Shown here: positions 1 through 5,735 of the stretch, in pieces
Numbering within the stretch: the first letter of the stretch is position 1
Layout of the letters: the number at the start of each line of letters is the position of its first letter
From: Aestuariivirga sp.
GTDB taxonomy: Bacteria > Pseudomonadota > Alphaproteobacteria > Rhizobiales > Aestuariivirgaceae
DNA length: 64,000 bases
NCBI RefSeq assembly: GCF_020252395.1
Contig: NZ_JADCDB010000002.1
Coordinates: forward strand, 186,001 to 250,000
Reading direction: 5' to 3'
Made by a program: the position numbers and the translations under genes
Notes under the pieces: generated by a model
What the model was told of the DNA's origin: nothing
What the model saw: only the letters and a program-made list of their open reading frames with translations
Databases searched by the model: none

Positions 1-204
1 GGAGATCACCGGGATGGAGCCGTCGATCCGCGGCAGGCCGGTGAGGATAATCTTTTCCGCCGCCTCGTCAGCCTCGGTCACCGGCGTCAGGTCGCCCTTT
101 TCCCTGGCGGAGAAACCGGTGGCGTAAACAGCCATGATCCCTGACCCGGCGCGGATCGACAAATCGATCAGCTGCTGCATGAGGCGGGAGGGGAGGGCGG
201 TCAT
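1..204 (-). CDS. cysQ: 3'(2'),5'-bisphosphate nucleotidase CysQ, N-terminal part
   Basis: The 68 visible codons match the start of the CysQ branch of the inositol-monophosphatase superfamily: an amphipathic first helix (LIDLSIRAGSGIMAVY), then the family segment SPVTEAD-like 'TPVTEADEAAEKII', and 'IPVIS' just before the window edge, where the metal-binding E of 'SEE' would follow. These enzymes remove the phosphate of PAP/PAPS made in sulfate assimilation. The gene is cut by the left edge, so the catalytic half is not seen. I chose the ATG at 204; an in-frame ATG at 243 would add 13 residues but has no ribosome binding site. Confidence 0.8.
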   Translation of the reverse strand, partial: MTALPSRLMQQLIDLSIRAGSGIMAVYATGFSAREKGDLTPVTEADEAAEKIILTGLPRIDGSIPVIS

Positions 205-299
205 TCGGCAGGGGTGCTCCGGCGCGTCGTCCGGGCGCTTCATGATCGCGAAATGGCGGGCCGTCAATGCGGAAAAATTTAAGGTCAGGTGGTACAACA

Positions 300-311
300 G
301 ACTCACGAATC
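300..311. promoter_or_regulatory. Tandem GANTC (CcrM) sites before chpT
   Basis: GACTC (300-304) and GAATC (307-311) lie two bases apart, 19-30 bases upstream of the chpT start. GANTC is the target of the cell-cycle methylase CcrM in most alphaproteobacteria, and methylation state at such promoters times transcription. That these two sites regulate chpT is inference from position. Confidence 0.45.
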
Positions 312-329
312 ACTGCCCAGGAAACACCC

Positions 330-971
330 ATGTCCGACCTTGCACCCGTGGACGCGAAACTCTCCGACCTCGATCTGGCGGCACTGCTGTGCAGCCGCGT
401 CTGCCATGACGTGATCTCGCCCGTTGGCGCCATCGCCAACGGTCTCGAACTGATCGACGACCCGGAGATGGACGCGGAGACCAAGGGAACCGCACTTGAC
501 ATGGTGCGGAGTTCCGCCAAGACGGCGTCCGCCAAGCTCAAGTTCTGCCGCATCGCCTTTGGCGCGGCGGGCTCTGCCGGGGCGGTGGTCGACATGGGCG
601 AGGCGGGCGAGATCGCCAGGGCCTTCGTCGGTGACGAGAAAGTGAAGCTCGAATGGAACGCCCCGCGCGAGAACCGGCCGAAGCAGCAGGTGAAGCTGGT
701 GCTGAACATGATGCTGATGGCGATGGCGGGAATCCCGCGCGGCGGGCTCGTCACTGTCACCGTCGAGGGTGACACCCTCACCGCGCGCGCCGCGGGCGAC
801 CGCGCCAAGGTGCCGGAGCCGGTGGCCGGCGTGCTGGCCGGCACGGTGGAGATGACGGCGCTCGACGCCCGCTTGGTGCAGCCTTACTACGCCCAGCAGC
901 TGGCGCGCTCGGCTGGCTTCACGCTCAGTATGGACATGGACGGCGCGGACGTCGTGGTGAAGGCGGCCTGA
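330..971 (+). CDS. chpT: Histidine phosphotransferase ChpT
   Basis: This 213-residue protein has the ChpT layout: a short helical N-terminus carrying the phosphorylated histidine in 'RVCHDVISPVGAIANGLEL' (His26) and a degenerate GHKL-like C-terminal half that does not bind ATP in the family. ChpT passes phosphate from the hybrid kinase CckA to CtrA and CpdR, so it is a core part of the cell-cycle circuit. The ATG at 330 is preceded by CAGGAA and gives the family's usual length; longer in-frame starts would overlap the GANTC pair. ctrA lies about 0.5 kb downstream in the opposite direction, with one small gene between. Confidence 0.93.
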   Translation: MSDLAPVDAKLSDLDLAALLCSRVCHDVISPVGAIANGLELIDDPEMDAETKGTALDMVRSSAKTASAKLKFCRIAFGAAGSAGAVVDMGEAGEIARAFVGDEKVKLEWNAPRENRPKQQVKLVLNMMLMAMAGIPRGGLVTVTVEGDTLTARAAGDRAKVPEPVAGVLAGTVEMTALDARLVQPYYAQQLARSAGFTLSMDMDGADVVVKAA

Positions 972-978
972 GGCCGCC
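962..978 (+). terminator. Hairpin with the chpT stop codon in its loop
   Basis: GGCGGCC (962-968) pairs perfectly with GGCCGCC (972-978), and the three-base loop is the chpT stop codon TGA. There is no T-run, so it may stabilise the mRNA end or lower read-through into the next gene rather than act as an intrinsic terminator. Confidence 0.3.
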
Positions 979-988
979 CCCTACGCCG

Positions 989-1324
989 ATGTTCAAATCC
1001 TATCTGCTGCTGGCGCTGGCGATCGTCTGCGAGGTGATTGCCACCACCGCGCTGGCGAGGTCCGGCAGCTTCACGCGGCTGGCGCCCAGCATCGTGGTGA
1101 TCGCCGGTTATGGCGCGGCCTTCTGGCTGCTGTCCTTCCCGATCCGCACCATTCCCGTGGGTATCGTCTATGCCGTCTGGTCCGGCATGGGCATCGTGCT
1201 GATCACGCTGGTGTCGTGGCTGTGGTTCCGCCAGGCGCTGGACGCAGCCGCCGTGTTTGGGCTGGCGCTGATCCTTGCGGGCGTGCTGGTGATCAACCTG
1301 TTCTCGAGCTCGGTCAGCCACTGA
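989..1324 (+). CDS. SMR-family multidrug efflux protein (EmrE/QacE type)
   Basis: This 111-residue protein has four predicted membrane helices and the small multidrug resistance family signature: the membrane-embedded glutamate in 'AIVCEVIATTALARS' that couples proton entry to drug export, and a 'YAVWSGMGIV' third helix. SMR proteins act as antiparallel or parallel dimers in the inner membrane and export quaternary ammonium compounds, guanidinium or similar cations. It starts 17 bases after chpT and may be read from the same transcript, with no functional link apparent. The subtype (Gdx or Qac) cannot be settled by eye. Confidence 0.88.
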   Translation: MFKSYLLLALAIVCEVIATTALARSGSFTRLAPSIVVIAGYGAAFWLLSFPIRTIPVGIVYAVWSGMGIVLITLVSWLWFRQALDAAAVFGLALILAGVLVINLFSSSVSH

Positions 1325-1445
1325 CCATCGGACGGGAACCGCCTACCACCGCAGGACCCTTTGGCCCGCAACGGCCCCTCGCGTGCGCCGGCCGTTATTG
1401 CCTCCCCTCATCTCCCCGTTGCGCCAGAAGAGAAGAAAGAAAAAA

Positions 1446-1464
1446 GGCCGCCCGGCGGGCAGCC
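1446..1464 (-). terminator. Rho-independent terminator of ctrA
   Basis: Read on the minus strand, a GC-rich stem (GGC-TGCCC with GGGC-GGCC, one mismatch) is followed by a run of T residues with few interruptions (1445 down to about 1430). It sits 22 bases beyond the ctrA stop codon. Confidence 0.75.
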
Positions 1465-1486
1465 TTTTGCATCAGGACCGTAATCC

Positions 1487-2197
1487 TTATGCGCTTTCGC
1501 GGATGTCTTCGCCCATCGAGGGAGCGTTCTCGCGCAGCACGTAGCCGCGGCCCCAGACGGTTTCGATGAAGTTCTTGCCGCCCGCCGCGTTGGCGAGCTT
1601 CTTCCTGAGCTTGCAGATGAACACGTCGATAATCTTGAGTTCGGGCTCGTCCATGCCGCCATAGAGGTGGTTGAGGAACATTTCCTTCGTCAGCGTGGTG
1701 CCCTTCCGGAGCGAAAGCAGCTCCAGCATCTGGTATTCCTTGCCGGTGAGGTGGAGGCGGGCGCCGCCCACTTCGACGGTCTTGGTGTCGAGGTTGACGC
1801 ACAGATCGCCCGTCACGATCACCGACTGGGCATGGCCCTTGGAGCGGCGCACCACGGCGTGAATTCGCGCCACCAGCTCGTCCTTGTGGAACGGCTTTGT
1901 CATATAGTCGTCGGCGCCGAAGCCCAGGCCCCGCACCTTGTCCTCGATGCCGGCGAGACCGGAGAGGATGAGGATCGGCGTGTTGACCTTCGCCACGCGC
2001 AGCGTCCTCAGCACTTCATAACCCGACATGTCCGGCAGGTTGAGGTCCAGCAGGATGATGTCGTAGTCGTAGAGCTTGCCGAGGTCGACGCCTTCTTCGC
2101 CCAGATCGGTCGTGTAAACGTTGAAGCCTTCAGACTTGAGCATCAGTTCGATGCTCTGGGCCGTCGCGGTGTCATCCTCGATCAGCAATACCCTCAT
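1487..2197 (-). CDS. ctrA: Cell-cycle response regulator CtrA
   Basis: This OmpR-family response regulator of 236 residues has a receiver domain (about 1-120) with acidic pocket residues E7, D8 and D9, phosphoacceptor Asp51 in '[13 protein letters not shown]' and Lys in 'MTKPF', followed by a winged-helix DNA-binding domain (about 125-225, '[16 protein letters not shown]' and 'GRGYVL'). The N-terminal 120 residues follow alphaproteobacterial CtrA almost word for word, including Asp51. Phosphorylated via CckA-ChpT, CtrA controls division, motility and replication genes. The start is the ATG at 2197, where the universal MRVLLIEDD begins. The C-terminus ends in Ser-Ala, where Caulobacter CtrA ends in the Ala-Ala used for ClpXP degradation. 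Confidence 0.97.
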   Translation of the reverse strand: MRVLLIEDDTATAQSIELMLKSEGFNVYTTDLGEEGVDLGKLYDYDIILLDLNLPDMSGYEVLRTLRVAKVNTPILILSGLAGIEDKVRGLGFGADDYMTKPFHKDELVARIHAVVRRSKGHAQSVIVTGDLCVNLDTKTVEVGGARLHLTGKEYQMLELLSLRKGTTLTKEMFLNHLYGGMDEPELKIIDVFICKLRKKLANAAGGKNFIETVWGRGYVLRENAPSMGEDIRESA

Positions 2198-2591
2198 CTC
2201 GAATCCCCTATGGTCCCCAGCCCTTCGCAGGGCAATCCGGCTGGAGCAGCGCAGGCCATGGCGCGGAACCAACCGTTAACGATGACGCTTAAGATAGGAC
2301 GGGAAAGGTTAACAAACCCTAATGCTGCAGCAGATTCCTGTTGACTCGTTAATCGGCATGTTATGACCGATTCCTCCCCGCCCGCTACTACTCGACGCCA
2401 ACCTTGGCACGACTGCGCAAGAACCCCTGTGGACCGGCGCGACTGGCCGGTAACTGCTCCTTAAGCCTACCCGGCTAATCATGCGAGTTGCGCGGCTGCC
2501 GGAATCTCTTGCGTAATTGATTCGGCGAATCGTGGGAAGGGGGCGCCTTAGGCGCCGTCCAAAGTGTTGTGAGTAGAGTAAGGGGTCCACT
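2198..2591. promoter_or_regulatory. ctrA-fliJ divergent control region rich in GANTC and TTAA
   Basis: This 394-base spacer holds the promoters of ctrA (minus) and fliJ (plus). Seven GANTC sites are present, starting at 2201, 2333, 2343, 2369, 2502, 2519 and 2527, against about one or two expected for this length and composition. TTAA tetramers, the core of the CtrA box, occur at 2276, 2289, 2309, 2349 and 2461. None forms an exact TTAA-N7-TTAA pair; the closest are TTAA-N9-TTAA (2276-2292) and TTAA-N7-TAAT (2309-2323). CcrM-dependent timing and CtrA self-regulation are inferred from the known biology of this promoter in Caulobacter. Confidence 0.65.
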
Positions 2592-2972
2592 ATGCGTTCA
2601 CGCGAGACGCTCCTCCGGTTGCACAGATTCCGCACCGAGGAAAAGCGGCGCCAGGTTGCCGACATCGAGTTCATGATCCAGGATTTCACCAGGAAGTTCG
2701 ACGACCTCGATGCCCAGGTGAAGTTCGAGGAAAGCCGCACCGGCGTCTCCGACCCCGCCCATTTCAACTATTCGCTGACCGCCAAGTCTGCCCGCGCCCG
2801 GCGCGACAACTTGATGCGCTCCATCGGCGAATTGAAGGACCAGAGCAACGAGGCGCAGCTGCTGCTGGCGCATGAAGAGCAGGAACTGCGACGCGCCGAA
2901 ATGCTGGCGGAAAAGGAAGCCACGGGTTTCGGCGGCGCCGCGCCGCTGCAGGCAGCCGCTTCGATGCGGTGA
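2592..2972 (+). CDS. fliJ: Flagellar export protein FliJ-like coiled coil
   Basis: This 126-residue, highly charged and almost wholly alpha-helical protein opens with 'RSRETLLRLHRFRTEEKRRQV', typical of alphaproteobacterial FliJ, the soluble stalk/chaperone of the flagellar type III export ATPase FliI. AAGGGG lies just upstream of the ATG. FliJ and ctrA are neighbours in many Rhizobiales, usually with fliI beside fliJ. Here fliI is absent and no other flagellar gene is in the window, so the protein is either an isolated part of a flagellar system encoded elsewhere or a relic. Confidence 0.75.
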   Translation: MRSRETLLRLHRFRTEEKRRQVADIEFMIQDFTRKFDDLDAQVKFEESRTGVSDPAHFNYSLTAKSARARRDNLMRSIGELKDQSNEAQLLLAHEEQELRRAEMLAEKEATGFGGAAPLQAAASMR

Positions 2973-2979
2973 AGGCTGG

Positions 2980-3050
2980 AGCATGATCTGGCGCAGGTTC
3001 TTATCGATAGGGTGATTCCACCTGATCGGAACATGCGCCAAGGGTTCAGT
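2980..3050. repeat. Dispersed intergenic repeat, GCATGATC type (probable)
   Basis: From about 2981 the sequence GCATGATCTGG ... CCACCTGATCGG ... CATGCGCC follows a pattern often seen as short, imperfectly palindromic intergenic repeats in Rhizobiales, beginning just after the fliJ stop codon. No second copy was found in this window, so the call rests on resemblance only. Confidence 0.3.
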
Positions 3051-3107
3051 GCTGAGAGACATGATCGCCGGGTTCGCCCCGGCGATTATTCTTTGCACTT
3101 CCCAAAT

Positions 3108-3190
3108 CGTCACCCCGGCGAATGCCGGGCCCGGCTTTGGTTCAGCATGCGCGGCGAGGAAACGGGGTCACGTCTTTTGCCGGGATGACG
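3108..3190. repeat. REP-like inverted repeat CGTCACCCCGGC...GCCGGGATGACG
   Basis: The 12-base arm at 3108-3119 (CGTCACCCCGGC) pairs with 3179-3190 (GCCGGGATGACG) at 11 of 12 positions, enclosing about 60 bases with further CCGGG-type matches. Elements of this kind are scattered between genes in alphaproteobacteria. A related short copy lies at 22251-22283. Confidence 0.55.
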
Positions 3191-3199
3191 GACTGAAAC

Positions 3200-3916
3200 T
3201 CAAAGTTTGTATCGTCTCAACCGCTCATAAAGCGGCCGCGCCTCGTCCGCGATCTTCCGGAGATGCGCCGCCAGTGGCGGCGGTTCCGGCGGTGTGGCGC
3301 CGAAGCCTGTCGAGGCCCAGGCGGCATTGTACCAGTGCGGCGCCCAGACTCCGTCGAAGGGCTTGGGTCCCTGGGGCCATGACAGCATTGCCCCGTCGAA
3401 GGCAATGCCGCAGGCGTTGCACAGCCGCGTGAGCGTAGCGCGCGGGTCCTTGAGAATATCCTCGGCGTCGACCACGGGCGGGGCGTGGCCCAGGTGATCG
3501 GCCACCATGTCGAAGATCTCCGCCTGCTCGGCGAAGCCAATGTCGCGCAGCGCGACGTCCGGCCACTTCTTGGTGTAGCTCGACAGCACGCGCTCCGGTG
3601 CGCGGATGAGGAAGGCATTGGAGAGACCCTTGATCCACGCCCTGTCCCAGCCCTTCAGCATGTGGTGCGTCATGTGCTTCTGGTAGAAGACGGGCTTTGC
3701 CGCGGGGGCAAGGCACCGGGCCACGAGGCTGTCCCAGCCGGAGCCGTCCGCCGCGATGATCTCGTCGCGCATCGGGTGGCTGTTGCCGTGGTGGACGAGC
3801 GAGAAGGCGTAGAAGGGCTCGTCCCAGGCCACGCAGTCCGGCCGGTTGCCGAAAGAATACATCATGGCGGTCGAGATGTTGCGCGGGCCCGACCACATGG
3901 CGATGTTGACGCTCAT
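3200..3916 (-). CDS. Sulfotransferase-family protein
   Basis: This 238-residue protein begins with a P-loop-like 5'-phosphosulfate-binding motif, 'MWSGPRNISTAMMYSF', followed by 'WDEPFYAF' and a later 'KDPRATLTRLCNACGI' segment as in bacterial PAPS-dependent sulfotransferases. Its start overlaps the end of the class IV aminotransferase gene by four bases, so the two are translationally coupled. Plants carry fused proteins with sulfotransferase-like and branched-chain-aminotransferase-like halves, which supports a shared pathway. The substrate is not known and sulfotransferase activity is unproven in this subgroup. Confidence 0.7.
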   Translation of the reverse strand: MSVNIAMWSGPRNISTAMMYSFGNRPDCVAWDEPFYAFSLVHHGNSHPMRDEIIAADGSGWDSLVARCLAPAAKPVFYQKHMTHHMLKGWDRAWIKGLSNAFLIRAPERVLSSYTKKWPDVALRDIGFAEQAEIFDMVADHLGHAPPVVDAEDILKDPRATLTRLCNACGIAFDGAMLSWPQGPKPFDGVWAPHWYNAAWASTGFGATPPEPPPLAAHLRKIADEARPLYERLRRYKL

Positions 3917-4860
3917 GTCCGGAGGCTCCTCCGCGCGTCCTTCACGCAGAGCTCCTTGTAGGCGGCGGAGAGGCGCTGGGAGATGGGGCCGGCGCCCGGC
4001 CAGTCCTCCGTGGACAGAGGATTGCGCACCGGGCGGCCGTCGATGACGCGCACCGGGACGAGGCCCGCGAAAGTGCCGGTGACGAAGGCCTCGTCTGCGC
4101 CATAGACGTCATAGAGCGAGAAGGGCTTCTCGAAGACGGGGATACCCAGCTCCTTCGCCAGCCCGATCATGTTGCCGCGCGTGATTCCGGGAATGCAGTA
4201 TTGCCCGGTCGATGTCCACAGCTCGCCCCTTCGCACGATGAAGAAATGCGTCGAGTTGCAGGTGGCGACGAAGCCGTGCGGATCGAGCATCAGCGCTTCG
4301 TCCGCCCCGGCATTGGCGGCCTGGATGCAGGCGGCGATGCAGTTGAGCTTCGAATGCGAGTTGAGCTTCTGGTCCTGCACGTCCGGATAGCCGCGGCGGA
4401 CGTTGACGGTGTGGAGCGACAGGCCCTTTTCCATTTTTTCCGGATTGGGCGTCTTGTATTCGGGGATGATGACGACGGTGGGCTTGCCGATCGTCACGCG
4501 CGGGTCCTGGTAGGGCGTGGACTTGACTCCGCGGGTGACCATGAGGCGGATGTGGACGCCATCTTCCATCCGGTTGGCGTCGAGGCAGTCGAAGAGGCGC
4601 TTCACCAACTCGTCCGGTGTGAGCCCGATGTCCATGAAGATGGCTTTGGCGCCTTCGTAGAGCCGCTCGATGTGCGCGAGCAGGAAGGGCACGCCGCCCT
4701 TCACCATGCGCAGGCCCTCCCACACGCCGTCACCCAGGATGAAGCCCGAGTCGAAGACGGAGACCATGGCTTCAGCCCGCGGCGTGAGCGTACCGTTGAC
4801 GGAAACAAGGATATCGAGATTGCGGGGGTCGATCCGGACGTCGTGGATGTTGTCTGCCAT
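3913..4860 (-). CDS. PLP class IV aminotransferase (BCAT / D-amino acid type)
   Basis: This 315-residue fold-type IV PLP enzyme has the family opening 'VSVFDSGFILGDGVWEGLRM', a lysine in 'KLNSHSKLNCIAA' as probable Schiff-base residue, 'GADEALMLDPHGFVATCNSTHFF' (the cofactor phosphate loop region) and 'DEAFVTGTFAGLVPV' near the C-terminus. These enzymes transaminate branched-chain or D-amino acids or act as lyases on aminodeoxychorismate. The asparagine-rich 'LNSHSKLN' differs from classical IlvE, so I leave the substrate open. It is first in an operon with the sulfotransferase-like gene. Confidence 0.8.
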   Translation of the reverse strand: MADNIHDVRIDPRNLDILVSVNGTLTPRAEAMVSVFDSGFILGDGVWEGLRMVKGGVPFLLAHIERLYEGAKAIFMDIGLTPDELVKRLFDCLDANRMEDGVHIRLMVTRGVKSTPYQDPRVTIGKPTVVIIPEYKTPNPEKMEKGLSLHTVNVRRGYPDVQDQKLNSHSKLNCIAACIQAANAGADEALMLDPHGFVATCNSTHFFIVRRGELWTSTGQYCIPGITRGNMIGLAKELGIPVFEKPFSLYDVYGADEAFVTGTFAGLVPVRVIDGRPVRNPLSTEDWPGAGPISQRLSAAYKELCVKDARRSLRT

Positions 4861-5060
4861 CGGGCTCTCACAGGACTTGCGCGAGGCTGTTTAGCGCGCG
4901 GGCGGCCCCAATGCATCCCCCTTATCTTCACCCGGCGCGAATTTGCTTGCCGTTCGGCCAGGGCATACCCATATCATTTGCACAGTTCCGACATTCTGAT
5001 GTTTCTCATGGCCGGCGGGAGCAATCTTGCCGAAGCGCGGGCGGCAACGCGCGTGTCGAT

Positions 5061-5082
5061 CTGCCGGCCATCCGGCCGGCAG
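5061..5082. terminator. Perfect hairpin upstream of small gene
   Basis: CTGCCGGCC (5061-5069) and GGCCGGCAG (5074-5082) form a nine-pair stem with a four-base loop, 24 bases before the start of the small gene at 5107. There is no T-run. It could be an attenuator or leader structure in that gene's mRNA. Confidence 0.3.
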
Positions 5083-5106
5083 CGGTTTCAGACAAGGACA
5101 ATTTCA

Positions 5107-5241
5107 ATGACCAAGATGACCAATATGATGAGCGCTCCCGAAGTGACCAAGCCGGCCGTTGCCCAGCCGAAGCCGGAGACGCCCGTTCCCAAGACGGACG
5201 AGGCGAAGCCCGCCGTGCACGCGCCTTCCACCAAGGCATAG
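5107..5241 (+). CDS. Small Pro/Lys/Ala-rich protein (hypothetical)
   Basis: A 44-codon reading frame starts at an ATG preceded by AAGGA (spacing about seven) and encodes a low-complexity, proline-, lysine- and alanine-rich peptide ('KPAVAQPKPETPVPKTDEAKP'). A strong hairpin follows eight bases after the stop codon. The ribosome binding site, stop and hairpin make a self-contained unit, but the composition gives no function and no family is recognised. Confidence 0.45.
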   Translation: MTKMTNMMSAPEVTKPAVAQPKPETPVPKTDEAKPAVHAPSTKA

Positions 5242-5248
5242 TCACGCC

Positions 5249-5282
5249 GCAGAGCCGGTCTGTTCTCGCTCTCCGGCTCTGC
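5249..5282 (+). terminator. Hairpin after small gene
   Basis: GCAGAGCCGG (5249-5258) pairs perfectly with CCGGCTCTGC (5273-5282) around a 14-base loop, followed by GACTTT. The T-run is short, so termination may be partial, letting some transcripts reach the next small gene. Confidence 0.55.
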
Positions 5283-5323
5283 GACTTTCCGCCTGAATTG
5301 CAACGCGAGTGAAGGAGGCACAT

Positions 5324-5587
5324 ATGCGCGCAACCCGTGACATGATCACGTTCGAACATCCCTTCACGCTCGGCGGCCTTGATGGGCTGCAACCCCCTGG
5401 CACCTATATGGTGATCACCGAGGAGGAGGAGATCACCGGCCTGTCGTTCCTCGCCTGGCGGCGCGTGTCCTCGCAGATCTACCTGCCCGCAATCGGCGCG
5501 CAGTCCGGCCGGGAGCAGGTCGCCACCATTGACCCCAAGGACCTCGCCAAGGCGCAGGCCCGCGACTGTGAGGAACAATTCCCATGA
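5324..5587 (+). CDS. Conserved small hypothetical protein
   Basis: This 87-residue soluble protein starts at the ATG at 5324 behind a near-consensus AAGGAGG. It reads as a short beta-rich domain ('DMITFEHPFTLGGLDGLQPPGTYMVITEEEEITGLSFLAWRR') of a type that recurs beside small genes in Rhizobiales; I know no function. The stop codon overlaps the start of a 28-residue membrane peptide, so the two are probably made together. Confidence 0.65.
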   Translation: MRATRDMITFEHPFTLGGLDGLQPPGTYMVITEEEEITGLSFLAWRRVSSQIYLPAIGAQSGREQVATIDPKDLAKAQARDCEEQFP

Positions 5588-5670
5588 CCCCGCTTCTGTT
5601 CTTCGCGCTGCTCTGCCTGTCCGGGGTGGGCTATCTGTTCTGGCTCCTCACGTCGCCGGATAAGGCCTGA
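5584..5670 (+). CDS. 28-residue single-pass membrane peptide
   Basis: The ATG at 5584 overlaps the stop codon of the preceding gene (ATGA). The 28 residues are one hydrophobic helix (about residues 4-22, 'LLFFALLCLSGVGYLFWLL') with a short polar tail. The overlap and composition argue for a real micro-protein. No homologue is recognised. Confidence 0.4.
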   Translation: MTPLLFFALLCLSGVGYLFWLLTSPDKA

Positions 5671-5735
5671 GGCCGCGCTCCCGCCGCCAGCGGGGCTTTC
5701 CATGATACGGTATTTCACGCAAGGACCTGGTGGCT

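Noticed and set aside
68-844. Long minus-strand frame opposite chpT
   Set aside because: It is antisense to the clearly conserved chpT coding region; GC-rich codon bias leaves stops rare on the other strand.
2276-2323. Exact CtrA boxes (TTAA-N7-TTAA) upstream of ctrA
   Set aside because: TTAA cores are present but the spacing is nine, or the second half is shifted by one base, so no exact box is claimed.
4201-5241. Plus-strand frame opposite the aminotransferase running into the small gene
   Set aside because: Most of it is antisense to a well-conserved enzyme. Only the last 44 codons have their own ribosome site and are kept as a separate small gene.
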